Part shown: positions 1 to 13,000 of the stretch, piece after piece
Numbering within the stretch: the first letter of the stretch is position 1
How the letters are laid out: every line of letters starts with the position of its first letter
From: Closterium sp. Naga37s-1
Taxonomy: Eukaryota > Streptophyta > Zygnematophyceae > Desmidiales > Closteriaceae
Assembly (NCBI GenBank): GCA_947471745.1
Contig: CANJKZ010000264.1
Span: 2,014,501-2,078,500, forward strand
Length of the DNA: 64,000 nucleotides
Reading direction: 5' to 3'
Position numbers and translations under genes: made by a program
The notes under the pieces: generated by a model
Told to the model about the DNA's origin: nothing
What the model saw: only the letters and a program-made list of their open reading frames with translations
Database searches by the model: none

Positions 1-132
1 TCCCCACGTGTGCGCCAGAGGACCACAGGTCGTTCACTTTCCATATTCCGCCCCCCCTTCACCTCGTCTTCTCTCCCATCCGCTCCTCTCTCCCCTCCGC
101 TCCTCTTTCCCCTGTGCTCCACCTCTCCCCAG

Positions 133-1042
133 GTGGTCCTAGTGGCATTCCTGCAGCTGCAGCACCTCTCCTCCTCCTCCTCGCCCACCTCCATTGACAC
201 TCCCTCCTCTGACGACGCGGGCGAGGTGACGTGGAGCGACGTGATTGGCCACTCGTCCCTCTCCGACACAAGCAGCAGGGAGGGGCTAGGAGGCGGGGCA
301 GGGGGTGGGGGGGCAGGAGGTGGGGGGCCTCGGAGGCAGGTGTCAGTGGCGGAGAGCACGGGGCTGCTGAGGGAGCTGCTGGGCGCGCTCATGCGGAAAG
401 ACTCCTCTGATAGCCTCCGCAGGAGGTGCGTGGGTCACAGGGTGTGAGTGCGCGGCAAGGAGGGTTGAGTGGGCGGCGGCAGGAGGTGAGTGGGCGGCGG
501 CAGGAGGTGAGTGGGCGGCAGGAGGAGGTGAGTGAGCAGCAGGAGGAGGTGATTGGGCGGCAGGATGAGGTGAGTGGGCGGCAGGAGGTGGGTGGGTGGC
601 AGGCGGGGTTGAGTGGGGAGCTGGGAGGAGTGAGTGGGGGGCAGAAGGAGGTGAGAGCAGGTGGGAGGGTCTGCACCGCGCTGCACCTCCTTGCACCTCA
701 CTGCCAGCCTGATGTGATGATGAGATCACCTCTCTCCCTCACATTCACTCTCCACTGTCCCTTTCTCCTCCAACCCCTTCCATCTCCATCCTTCCATCAA
801 TCGCCACCCTCTCCCCCTTCTCCCCCTTCCCTTCCCCCTCTCTCCCCCCCTCTCCCCGCTTCCCATCCCTCTCCACCCCCCTTCTATCCCCCGCCAGGCT
901 CTACACGTCACTCCTCACCTTCCTCGCCATCTGTGCGCGCCGCTTCCGCAGTGCTGACGTGGACATCTCGCCAGCTGTCATGGCCGTCATTCTCAAGGAG
1001 CTGCCCGGGGAAGAAGCTTCCTCCGACCGCTCCCTTGATATG
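133..1042 (+). CDS. NUP205: NUP205 exons 1-2 of the visible part
   Basis: Exon 133-425 follows a cag acceptor and ends AG|gtgcgt; exon 898-1042 follows gccag and ends ATG|gtgcgc. The split arginine codon (AG + G) joins SLRRR to LYTSLLTFLAICARRF. The first exon holds a glycine-rich loop (about residues 53-65) that is not in the plant family and is probably a lineage-specific low-complexity insertion. The second exon ends DISPAVMAVILKELPGEEAS, corresponding to the plant DVPTSVVQFLLLNE segment. Confidence 0.85.
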
Positions 1043-4000
1043 GTGCGCTTGCTCGTGGGTGTTGGTGGGGTGGAAAGGGAGGGTGGAATGGGGGGAGGTG
1101 GGGTGTTGGGAAGGGAAGAGACCTCCTCTGACCGCTCCCTGGAAATGGTGCGCTCGTGGGTGATGGTGGGGGGGTTGGGTTAGGGTGTTGGAGATGGGGA
1201 CACGGCGGGGAGGGGAGTGAAGCTCTACCTTTTTATATAAGCTCGGTTTTTGAGAATTCTCAAAATCAAGCTCCAAAAGAACAACATGTCGCCAGCTGTC
1301 ATGGCTGCCCTGCCAACCTCAAAGAGCTCCAACCTTCCTCGGGAAAGAGGCATCCTGCGACTGCTCCTTGGATACGGTGGGTACTGGGAACAGGGGGAAA
1401 GGGAGAGGATGAGGGAAAAGGGGGGGTGTGGGAGAGCGCGGGTGTGCTCTCCATGTGTGTCCCTGCCACCAATCTCTCTCACATTCACCCACCCACACAC
1501 CCCTTCTCTCCCCCCCCCACACCCCACCCCCCCCCTTCCTTTCCTTCCCTGCCCTCGACCTTCCACTCAGTTGCATACACAGCCTGACATTCTGTGACCT
1601 TCTGAGTCCACTCACACACATGCATTCACCATCACACATGCATTCACCATCACACATGCATTCACCATGACACATGCATTCACCATTGTTAGAATTGTAT
1701 GTTCTAGCATGCTAACAATTGTGACTGTACACCAATTGTGGTGTACAATTGGGTTGGGACTACACCCAACTTTGGGTGTAGTCTTGCATTGTGGGGTGCC
1801 AATCCAACCCAATTGTGGTGGAGCCCCCAAATGCAACCCACTTGACCTTAGGTTGCCTCACTTCCCAAATGCAACCTTTCTCCTTCAACCTTCTCTTCCT
1901 TGTATAACCTTGTGCTCTCTTGAGCTAATGTCAATCATTCTTCCTCAAGTCTCTACAGCTCCTAGTTTCTTTCATGGTATTCAGAGCCTAAGGCAAACGC
2001 CACTAGATCCTAGGCCTAAACTTTCTTTTTCCTATCTTCCCTTATACACTCCAGCAGCTAAGCGAAATCGTCCGACTTAGTCGCGCGGCCTCCCTTAGTA
2101 CGTCGCGACCTTTCTTAGCAACCTAACGGGCTCCCCCTACTCTTCGCGCCACTCTGCTAGCATCCGCGCGGGCCCCTCTGCTCGTCGCGTAGCCTCTGCT
2201 GGCATCCGCGCGGGCCCTCCTGATCGTCGCGTCACCTCTGCTAAACGGCCGTGCAGGCCGCGCGGACCCCTCTGCCCGTCGCGCCATCACTATTAGCAGT
2301 CGTGCGGACCCCTTTGACCATGGCGAAATCACTGCCAGCAGTCGCACGGGTCAATTTCACCGCCGCGACTGCCACGTCGCCGCCTGCCCTTCCTGCTGCC
2401 GCGACTGCCTCGTCGCCACCTGCCTTTCCCGCCGCCGCGACTGCCTCGTCGCCACCTGCCTTTCCCGCCGCCGCGAGTGCGTCATCGCCGCCCGCGGTAC
2501 CCGCCCACGCTTCCTGCCACCGTGACTGCCCCGTCGCCACCTGCGAATTCCGCCGCCACTGCACCCTCCTCATCCCCACCACTCACTTCCGGCCATTGCA
2601 GCCGCAGCAGCAACTGCAACCTCCCTTCCCCGTCTCCCTCCTCTCCCTCTCCCCCTCCTCAGCAGCAGCAGCAGCAGCAGCAGCAGCGGCAGCAACAGCA
2701 ATAGCAACTGCACTCTCCCTTCCCCCCTCTCCCCCTTTTTTTTTTTCGCCGCCGCGGCTATTTCGCCGTCGCCTGCACCTTTTCGCTGTCGCGGCCTGCT
2801 CGCCACCGCCGCCCTCGACTTTGCCACCGCCTCACCTTCCCGCTGCCGCACGTTCGCGCAGCCGCCTGCGCCCTTGTCACCGCCGTCGCCACCTGCACCC
2901 CGCCGCTCCCTGCACCTTGAACACCACTGCCCTCCACTGCCATCTCCCTCCTCATTTACCCCTCTCCCTCCCTCCTGCCAGCGGCAGCAGCAGCAGCAGC
3001 AGCAGGGGAAGTGCAGCAGCCTTAGCAGCAGCAACTTCACCCTTCACCCTTCACCCTTGGCCGCTGCCGGTCCACCCGTCGTCGCCCATCATGGCTGCTG
3101 CCCCCCCTGCCCCTCTCCCCCCCCTCGCTGGAACAGTGTTACCCCTCGCCCCTCCCTCCTAAACATTCCGACCCTCCCCTCCTTCCTCCCTGCTCACCTC
3201 CGCCTGCTCACCCCCTTCCCCCCTCCCCAGCTGCAGCGTTTCCAGAAATCCAGCAGCAGCAGTGCTTCCAGCAGCGGCAGCAGCCACAATTTCTCCAGCC
3301 GCACCCCCCACAGTTCCTCCAGCCGCAGCAGCAGCCGCAGCAGCAGTATTTCCAACATCAGCAGCAGCCAAAAGTTCTCCAACCTCAGCAGCCGCAGCAG
3401 CAGCAGTACTTCCAGCAGCAGCACCCGCCACTGTATCCCTCTTCTATCCGTGAGACGTCTCTCCAGTACTCTGTGTCACCTCCCTCTCCTTCCTCCCCCA
3501 CCCTGGACTTTGTCCTTGACAGTGGGGCCACCGAAACTGCACTGAAAGACGCTGGCACCCTCACCTAGACATGAGCAACGAGCGAACCGAACACGTTTGA
3601 CTTGAACAGTTGACGAACACTTGGTCAACTCGAACCGAACCGAACACGTTTGTCACGAACAGTTTTCGTAAATGTTAGTGTTCCCCGTTCGAGTATAGTG
3701 TCGAACAGTTATGAGGCATGGCCGAACACTAAGGTGTTTGGCACGAACTCGAACAGTTTGCCACGAACTCGAACAGTTTGCCATGGGGGGTACTTTCTAT
3801 TATAATCACATTCAGTGCATGTAAGAAACTCAGGGCGTGTGTTCTACAAGCAAAATCAGAATGTAAATAAAGGTAGCAGCGAAGATCCGCAATGTCTCGC
3901 ACACATGGTCTAGTGAAATATGGATAAATAAGTCAACAGCTCAAAGTTCAGGGCAACGACAAGTCAAGGACATGCAAAACAAAGCCAGACAGCACCAAGT

Positions 4001-7000
4001 CCCCATGCAACTCCCTCACTCAACTCCAGTTCCCCCCCCCACAGCAACAGCCTCCTCCTCATCCCCCTCATCTAGCCCCTCTCCCTCCAGCGCCAACTCT
4101 GGTGGTGCCTGCTGTCCGCTGCGGCCGGGTTCCTCACCAATACTCTTCCCAGGGTGTGACGTGTACCATGACCTGAGAGTCATGCTCGCGCTAACACGCT
4201 CAGTGTTCAGCCTGTGCCTGTGCAAGGAGATGAGGTTCCTCCCCATGGAGAAAGCTCGCTCGCTAGCTGCAGAGGTGGCGGGGATAGCGAGGTAATCCCG
4301 TGCCATCTGCCTCAACGTGTCCATGTTCCTCGCACGCTGCCAGTACTGCAGCGCTGGCACGTCCGAGACAGGCAGCTCCGCTAAGTACCGATCCACCTCA
4401 TCCCCCACCGACGTCCCCCCTCCCCCCGCTCTCGCTGCTGCGCTAGCTGAAACACGCTTCTGCAGCTGTGCCCTGGAGAACACAAACTCGTCGTCGTTGT
4501 CCTCGAACGGTGTCACCACTGCTGCTGCTGGTGCTGGTGGTGGGGTGGGAGCTTCACGTGCTGCTCGAGCTTGGTACTCCTCCACTCGGCGGCGCACCAA
4601 GCTCACCACCCTGTCCGCACTCATACGTGGCTTAAGCCGCCCACCGTCACGTGCCAGTATGCCTGGATGCATCAGCTCCCAGTGTGTCATCCTGAAGTAC
4701 TCGGCCTTCATGGACGGATCCAAGAAGGTCGCGATCCAGTACTCGTCCCCGATGGCAAACTCGTACTGCTTCAGGTGCCCCAGCGCGGCAGACATGAGTG
4801 GACGAACTAGTTCATGCGTCCCTGTGTGCAGCGTCTTCTCCAGGCTGTCGATGAGGGCGTAGAAGTAAGGCAGCACCATCGACACAGTGGGGTAGGTCGA
4901 CCCCTCGGCGGCCGTGGAGACTCTGGCAAAGGGACGGAGAAACCCCTCCAAAGCCCCCAAGGCCTCCCACTCGACATCGGTCACACGCAAACCTCGCCAC
5001 TTCTCCTTCTCTTCCTTCGTGGTGCCCTGTTGATTAGGTGAGGGCGCAAGATTGGGTTGGATGACATTGAGTACATGTGCTTAGGCTTGGGGAACGGTTG
5101 GAACGTAGTGGATTCTGACAATCTTCAAAGCAACAGCTCTTACGCGTCCAATCAACACAGATTGCAATGGATACGAATGGAGCCGTACCTGCTCGCGGGC
5201 AAAGTGCATGTCGATGAAGGGCCTCAGCAGCAAGAAGCGCTTAACCATCTCGTGTGTGGACCCCCACCGCGTAGGACTGTCCTGAACGAGCTTGTGCGGC
5301 CCATTGGGCAGCACTCCATGCCGAACCTGCAGCGCAATGAAGGCGGCTCCTCGCTAGGGCGACATGCCCACCCACGTAGTAATCTCCCGCACCTTCTTCA
5401 GGGGCACCGTCATCGACTCCACACCCAGCCCAGACTGCACTGCCAGGTTCACAATGTGCGACAGGCACCTGCGTTGGATCGGAGGGGTTTAGGGTTTCAA
5501 ACCGGCAAACGAGGTTACAAGGGTGTTATGGTGCGGACAGAAGCAAAAGGGACCAGGTTTAGGAACTTGGAATCCAGCTACAAGACGGACCTGTAGTGCG
5601 CCTTCTCGCTGAAGTACCCCGAGAATTCACCCTCCTCCGCCAGGTGCCGAAGAGCAACTACGTTTGCAGACGCATTGTCGGTCGTGAGACCGAGGCAACG
5701 CGTCTGCAACTTCCACTGCACCATCACCTTCTCCACCGCCTTAGCAATTTCCTTCCCCCCATTCCTGCCAGGCATCTCGACGAAAGCAAGAATCACCTGG
5801 CGCAACTCCCACTGCACTGACACGAAGTGACCTGTCAGCACCATGTAGGCCTTGCCGTTCGGGCCTGTCCACATGTCGGTGCTGTACGACACGGCACAGG
5901 TTGTAGAGGCCAGCTCTGCAATCGCTGCCTCGAGCGCCAAGTCAGCAAGGACAACGGTGTCGCGCGCCACCGTCCAGCGTGATGGGATAACGCCCTTTTC
6001 CCCACACTTTTCGTTCAGCAGGATCAGCAGCTCCTTGAACTGGTGTTATATATACAAGCACGAGGAGGGGCGAATAAGGTGGACATCAATTCATGATGCC
6101 ATGATGGCTGGCTGTACTGCAATGAAGTAGCACGTGCGGCCAGCAATCTCAATCCATCAAAGCACAACAAATAGGAGGGGGGGTGAACGCTTTCTCACCG
6201 CATCCAGCTCGACGATGCGAAAGGGCAAGTCGCCGGTCACCACAAGCTTCGTGATCGCCGCACGAAGCTTCAGCTTACTCAGCCTCGCTGTAACAAAGCG
6301 CTCAATGCCGCCTGCCTCACCCTTCGCGCTCGGGGTCTGCACCACCGGCAACTTGGGCCACGAGGCCACGTGTGGCCAATTCACCACCTTCCTGTCGGGA
6401 ACTCCATCGTAGCCACCCTCCGGGAAAGTCTCCCCCTTAGTCAGTAGGTGTGGTCTTAAGGACCTATACTGCCAAATGTCGTGGTGCGCCGTGTGCTTCG
6501 CAACCATGTGGCGCACCCCTGGAGTCGTAGTGCCCGTCGACCAACTGATACGGGTATCGCACATCTTACACTTGCGCTTCTCATCCGCCCCCAATGGCCC
6601 GAACATCTGGACCTGCCAACCTGGGGCCTTCTTACACCCTTTCGTGGCCTTTAAAGGCCCATCATTCTCATCTACCGACGCGGCCATACCATCCTCTCCC
6701 CCCCCCTCCTCCTGAACTTCTATGCCTTTACCCTTGCCCTTTATCTTCCCGTTCCCCTTGCCTTTGGCCTTCCCCTTGGCCTTCCCCTTGGCCTTCCCCT
6801 TGGCCTTCCCCTTGGCCTTCCTCTTAGCCTTCCCCGGCTGGGACACCCCCTCCTCCTCCTCCTCCTCCTCAGCCTCCTCACCACTACCCTCTCCCTCCCC
6901 CTCCTCCACCTCCTCCTCCTCCTCCTCCTCCTCCTCCTCCTCCTCCTCCTCCTCCTCCTCCTCCTCACCCTTCTCCTCCTCCTCCTCGTCGTCATCCCTC

Positions 7001-10000
7001 AACCCCGCGCAATCCCCATCTTTCTTCGGATCATAATCCTTGTCGGTGCTATCGGATGGACTACGTTGGATGCGTGGGCGCTTCTTTTCCAGCCGCCACT
7101 CTCCAGCCAATCCCTTTGGCTTCCCCCCCCCCCCCACCACCCTTGACCTTCCCCCCCCCCCCCCTTCCGCATCCTCCTCGGCCTCCTCTGAAATCTCTTC
7201 GATCTCATCACGAGACTTCCCATACCGATGTGAGGGTGCAGCCAGCCCCCCGCCACTAAACCTGTAGCTTTTTGGTGACGTGGGGACTCCTAGGTATTGC
7301 CCCCCTATGAGCTCGAGAGGTGCGAGAGGGCTTGCGGTCCCAGTTGCAGTATCTAGTAGTGCGGATGGGCCAGGAATAGCCTTGTCTTGGCTGCTAACCA
7401 ACCCTACATCAACCATTTCTGAATCCATCCGCCTTGCTAAACTCTTTGCTAAAACGAAATGCTCTTGATTTCTGTTTTTAAACGTTTCCTAACCTAATCT
7501 ACCCTTATACTTAACGTTTCTAGCCTCAATGTGGACTTTAAACCGTGGGAGTGATGCAGTTTAAATGGGTAGTGGGCGGAATGCTATCCTAACTGGAAAT
7601 TGACGATTGAGCCCAACAATGAGCTCAATCGTCACTTTCCCCTTTTAGATCCAACCAGCGCGTCAATTTTTGACGCGCTGGATTTCGACGAACACCTCGG
7701 TGTTCGCCCGCGAACACTTTGTGTTCGCGAACACCTCGGTGTTCGCCCGCGAACACAAAGTGTTCGCGAACACCTAGGTGTTCGTGCATTTTTTTGCACG
7801 AACCGCAACGAACACTCAAACATGTTCGTGACGAACACCTAGGTGTTCGTCACGAACATTTTTGGGCAAAAAAAAACCCCTGTTCGGTTCGAGTCGAACG
7901 TGTTCGACTCGAACCGAACAGGGGTTCGGGAATTTGCTCATGTCTACCCTCACCCCCCTCCCACTTCCCACCCAGGTTCATGGTGCCGACTCCAGCTTTT
8001 CCATCCCCTGCACTCTTCCTTGCACCGCTTTCCCATCTGGTACAGTCACAGGTCTCCACATCCCTACCCTTCGCAATAACCTCCTCTCCCACCGTGAGCT
8101 CCAAGGCGTTGGTATTACCGCCATTTACCCTGGCTTTGCTTCCTACTGTGATCTCTACCACACCGCCTCTGGTCGCTTCCTCCTGCGCATTCCCCTTTGC
8201 CCTCGCACTCGCCTTTACACGCTCCGCATACCCCGTCCCTCTTTCTGTCACGTCAGCACTCGTGCTGGTACTTCCACCAGTCCCCTTCTCCCTCCCCCTC
8301 CCCCTCCCCCTCCCTCTCTTCCTCCGGTATCCTCCTCCTCTACTCCATCCACCTCCTCCTCCCCCTCCACCTCTTCCCCCACCCGATCCCCCTCCTCGTC
8401 TATTGTTCTCTCCCACCCTGCAGTGCTCTTGCATCACAGACTCGGCCATCCCAACTTCGCCGCACTTCGCTCCACCGTCACCTCTCGCCTCCTTAACAGC
8501 CTTCCTCCCACATTACCTCCCCTCCCCTCCTCCCCTGCTCCTCCATGCCCATCGTGCATTCATGGCAAGCTCAAATAGTCCCCCCATCACAGTCATCCCA
8601 CCTTCGTTGCCGCCCCCATTGACCTTGTTCACATGGATTTCTGGGGCCCTTATCCCATCCGCTCCCATCAAAGGCACCGGTACATGCTCGTCCTCGTCGA
8701 CGACCACAGTCGGTACTCCACCGTCTTCTTTTTTCACTCGAAAGACCAGGTGCCGGCTGTGGTCATCAACTGGGCTGAGCAGTGCCGCACTCACTTCAAA
8801 CGCCCCATCGGCCGCCTTCACTTTGACGGTGGGGGTGAGTTCATCAATCATACACTCTCCACTTACTGCAAAACGTACGGCATTCAGCAAACCTCCACCC
8901 TCCCCCACTCCCCTCAGCAAAATGGCATCGCTGAAAGTCGCATTCGTGAGATCACCAAGATTGCTCGCTGCCTCATTGCTCACGCCTCCACCCCTCCTTC
9001 CCTCTGGAGCTATGCCCTCCTTCATGCCGCCCTCCTCCTCAATCTCCGCTCCCACCCTCAGCATCCCTCCTCCTCCCCCACAGAACTCTGGTCCAAGGCC
9101 AAGCCTGACGCTGCCGGCCTTCGTGTTTGGGGCTGCAAGGCGTTCGTCCTCATTCCACCGGCCGATCGCTCCCACGCTGCTGGCAAGCTCGCTCCTCGTG
9201 CCCTGGAGTGCGTCTTCCTCGGGCACAATCGCGATTCCCCTGGCCACCTGTTCCTCCACCCTCTCACCAATCGCCTCATCCGCAGCATTGACGTCGTCTT
9301 TGACGAGTCCATTCCCTACTACTCCACTCCTCCTCCTGACCCTCTCCCTCCTCCCACTCGCCCCCTCGCTTGGACTGACACCGTCCTCCCGCCGCTTCTC
9401 CCTCCAGCGCCCCTCCTCCCCCCTGTCACCGCTCCGCTCCCGCCTTCCTCCTCTGCCGATGTCTACGACCCTGCCGCACCCGCCTCCCCGGCCCACTCAG
9501 CTGCGCCCCCTCCACCCCCCCCCTCCTCCTCTCCTCCCCCTTTGCCGCAGCCGCAGCGACAACAGCCGGATCAGCTGCAGCAGCAGGATCAGCAGCAGCA
9601 GCAGGATCAGCAGCAGCAGCAGCAGCAGCAGCAGGGGCAGCAGCAGGGGCAGCAGCAGCAGCGGCAGCAGCAACAGCAGCAGCAGCGGCAGCAGCAGCAG
9701 CAGCAGCAGCAGCAGGGGCGGCAGCAGCAGCAGCAGCAGCAGGGGCAGGGGCAGCAGCAGCAGGGGCAGCAGCAGCTGCAGCCGCAGCCAGGGCAGCAGC
9801 AGCAGCAGCAGCAGCCGGGCCAGCAGCAGCACCAGCAGCATCGCGCAACTTCCCGCTCCTCCCCCTTTCTCCTCCCTCTCATGCACACCCGCTCCCTGGA
9901 CCCTTGGTACTCCTCCTCCTGCCTCCATTCAGCTCCTTGAGGACTCTCATGAGGAGTTCCTCACCATTCAACAACACACTCCTTTCCTTGCCTCCCTCTA

Positions 10001-13000
10001 CCTTGACTTCCTCGGCTTTCCCGTCCTTGGCGCTACCTCCACCCCCACCATCTTCACTCCCACCACCTTCCAAGAGGCCATCACCTGCCCTGACGCGGAC
10101 AAATGGATAGCGGCGATCTTCCTGGAGTGTGAGGCATTCATTCGCAACGACTCCTTTGTCGATGTCCCCCTCCCTGCCGACGCCAACCTCGTCGAGGGCA
10201 AATGGGTCTTTCGAGTGAAACAGCTGCCGGGCGAGGAGCCGGTCTACAAGGCACGCTACTGCGCCAAGGGTTTCACGCAGACTTGGGGGGAGGATTTCTG
10301 GGCCACCTTCGCCCCCACCGCCAAGCCACCCATCCTTCGCGCAGCCCTCGACATTGGTGCGCGCGACAACATGGAGATCTGCTCCATGGACGTCTCCAAC
10401 GCGTTCCTGCAGGGTGACCTACACGAGTGCATTTTCCTCCGGCGGCCCCCTGGGTTCCACGCAGCCTTTCCTGAGAACACTGTGTGGCAGCTGCGTCGCC
10501 ATGTCTACGGTTTGAAGCAGGCGCCACGTGAGTGGCATGCGAAGCTGGCTGCCACCTTGGGGTCCCTCGGCTTCTCTGCTTCGCACTCTGATGCCAGCCT
10601 CTTCATTCGCTCCTCCCCTCGCCGCTTCTTATTCTGGTGTATGTGGACGACATGATCCTGCTTTCTGACTCCAAGTCTGACATGGAGCAGATGAAGATGT
10701 CACTGCAGCAGCGTCTCAAATGCAAAGACCTGGGCGACCTCACGCACTACCTGGGCATGGCTATCACGCGCAACCGCCCTGCTCGCACCATCTCCCTCTC
10801 CCAGTCCCACTACATCGGCCAGGTCTTGGAGAAGTTTGAGATGGCGCAGGCCAAGCCCGTGTCCACCCCCCTCCCTTTCGGCCACTAGCTCGCTCCACCC
10901 ACTCTTCCCTCCTCCTCCCCTCAGCCCTATGCCAAGCTCGTTGGGTCGCTGATGTTCGCGATGATGTGCACCCGCCCCGACCTCGCCTACCCCATCAGCG
11001 TGCTCGCACACTTCGTTGGCACCGGTCGTCACACTGAGGAACACTAGAAAGTTGCTAAGCGGGTCCTCCGCTACCTTCGTGGGACCACGGACCATGTCCT
11101 CACCCTTGGCAGCCCCTCCCCTCCTCTCCTCTCGAGCTTCAGTGATTCCTCATGGGCAGACTCGCAGCCAGACCGCCGCTCCTCCCAGGGCTACAATTTC
11201 ACCCTTGGCAGCGACCTTATCAGCTGGCGCTCCACCCGCTCCTCCGCCATTTCTCTCTCCACCTGCGAGGCTGAGCTCTAAGCTGGCACCATGTGCTCAA
11301 GAGTCGCGCTGGCTCTGCTTTCTTCTTGCAGAACTTGGCGCCCCACAGCCCTGCCCCACTCTCTGGTGTGACAACGCCAGCACCATCCACCTCACTCAAG
11401 ATCCCGTCTATCACACCCGCTCCAAGCACATCGAGCTCCGCTACTTCTTCATCCGTGAGCTCGTCCAGAAGGGCCTCATTGCTGTTCGGAAGATTGCGGC
11501 AGAGGCTAACTTAGCCGACATCTTCACCAAGGCCCTCCTTCGCCCTGCGCACTCTTCTCTCCTCCGTCTCATTGGCCTTGCTCGCCTGGGCGCCCCTTGA
11601 TTCAGGGGTTGTTCTCTTCCTGTGTTAGCATGCTAAGGGGTTGTGTTAGAATTGTATGTTCTAGCATGCTAACACTTGTGACTGTACACCAATTTTGGGG
11701 TGCCAATCCAACCCAATTGTGGTGGAGCCCCCAAATGCAACCCACTTGACCTTAGGTTGCCTCACTTCCCAAAGTGAGGCCAACCCAGCCTATGGTCAAC
11801 CCAACCTTTCTCCTTCAACCTTCTCTTCCTTGTATAACCTTGTGCTCTCTTGAGCTAATATCAATCATTCTTCCTCAAGTCTCTACAGCTCCTAGTTTCT
11901 TTCAACCATCACACATGCATTCACCATCACACATGCATTCACAATCACACATGCATTCACCATCACACATGCATTCACCATCACACATGCATTCACCATC
12001 ACACATGCATTCACCATCACACATGTTTCCCGAAACAACTTCCGCACCCACCGATGAACATGACGTGATCAACCGATGTCATCCCTCACCCCTTCCTCTC
12101 GCTTCTCCTCACCCCCCTCCCTCTGCTCCGAACCCCCTTCCCTGCCACCTCTCTGTCAGTTGGAGCGGCAGCGCAGGGAGATGCAGCGGGCCACACATCC
12201 CCTCCTCTCGCCCCACCTGCCCACTCTCATCCGCACTCTCTCCCACGACGCCTCCTCCTCCCCCTCCCCCCTCACTCGCTCCCTCGCACTCGCCGCCCTC
12301 TCCTCCCTCCTCTCCCACTCCGCCGACCCAATCGCGGCCTCCGCCAGTCTGGCGCCAACCAATGGCATTGCGACAGCTGGACGGGACCACTGGAGCATTT
12401 TTGCGCAATCCGTGGGCGGCGGGCAGAATCAGAATCTGCCGATTGGATTCGGGCGACTGCCGGATTTGGCACCGGGGATGACGTCAGCACTGGCGGTGGC
12501 ATCCACGTCAGCCGCGGCTGTGCTGAGTCAGATGCAGGCGCACGGAATGGTGCAGGCGTGCATAGCTGACATCAGCAAGGGGATTTCAGAGGTGTGTGGC
12601 ATGGCACATGTGAACGGTGCAGTGCTGCAGCTGAATTGACTGAGTACCATTTCAACTCACGGCACCATTTAAACCAAGTACCATCTGCACAGATTCTTAC
12701 ATCGGGCCGCAATCTATCCCTTGCCATTCCCCGCTCCTGAACTTCCCACATACTACACAACACCCTCATCCTCATACCTCCACTGTCCCAACCCCATCTT
12801 CCGCTCTCCCCGCTAATCCCCCTCGCGCAGCTGCTGCTACGCCCCACAGCAGATGCCCAGCGCCACGCATGGAGCCGCGCCTGTCGCTGCTGCTCTCATA
12901 CCACCCCTCCTCTTCCCCTTCCCCTCCCCTCCCCTCCCCTCCCCTTCCCCTCCCCCTGTACCCCCCTCCCAACAGGTGCTCCTGCTGCCCTCGGCCGATG

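Larger units (their letters stand above)
3566..7946 (-). mobile_element. hAT-1 DNA transposon nested in Copia-1
   Basis: A 4381-bp element with terminal inverted repeats TAGACATGAGCAA / TTGCTCATGTCTA and an exact 8-bp target-site duplication CCCTCACC (3558-3565 and 7947-7954), the duplication length of the hAT superfamily. It carries one transposase gene on the - strand and subterminal arrays of GAACAC/GTTCG motifs at both ends. It interrupts the Copia-1 protease-integrase frame, so it arrived after Copia-1. Confidence 0.95.
1687..11904 (+). mobile_element. Copia-1: complete but decayed Ty1/copia LTR retrotransposon with nested hAT
   Basis: Bounded by LTRs at 1687-1974 and 11644-11904 (TGTTAG...TTTCA) and a 5-bp TSD ACCAT (1682-1686 and 11905-11909). 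A primer-binding site follows the 5' LTR. Gene order is protease, integrase, reverse transcriptase, RNase H, the Ty1/copia order. The classical Gag region seen in its relative Copia-2 is missing, leaving a low-complexity P/A/S/Q-rich stretch (2251-3480). A hAT transposon (3566-7946) splits the protease-integrase region. Frameshifts and stops (for example TAG at 8576, a frameshift near 10630, TAG at 10886) show the element is dead. Without the hAT it is about 5.8 kb. Confidence 0.93.

Noticed and set aside
1248..1265. Palindromes as simple restriction sites or chance sequence
   Set aside because: The centres do match sites such as GAATTC, GTCGAC and GACGTC, but the shared TTTTGAG/CTCAAAA arms extend well beyond them and recur at duplication junctions, so this explanation was set aside.
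9426..9928. Poly-Ala, poly-Leu and poly-Cys frames antisense to the Copia-1 CAG tract
   Set aside because: Shadows of trinucleotide repeats in other frames; the pol strand explains the DNA.
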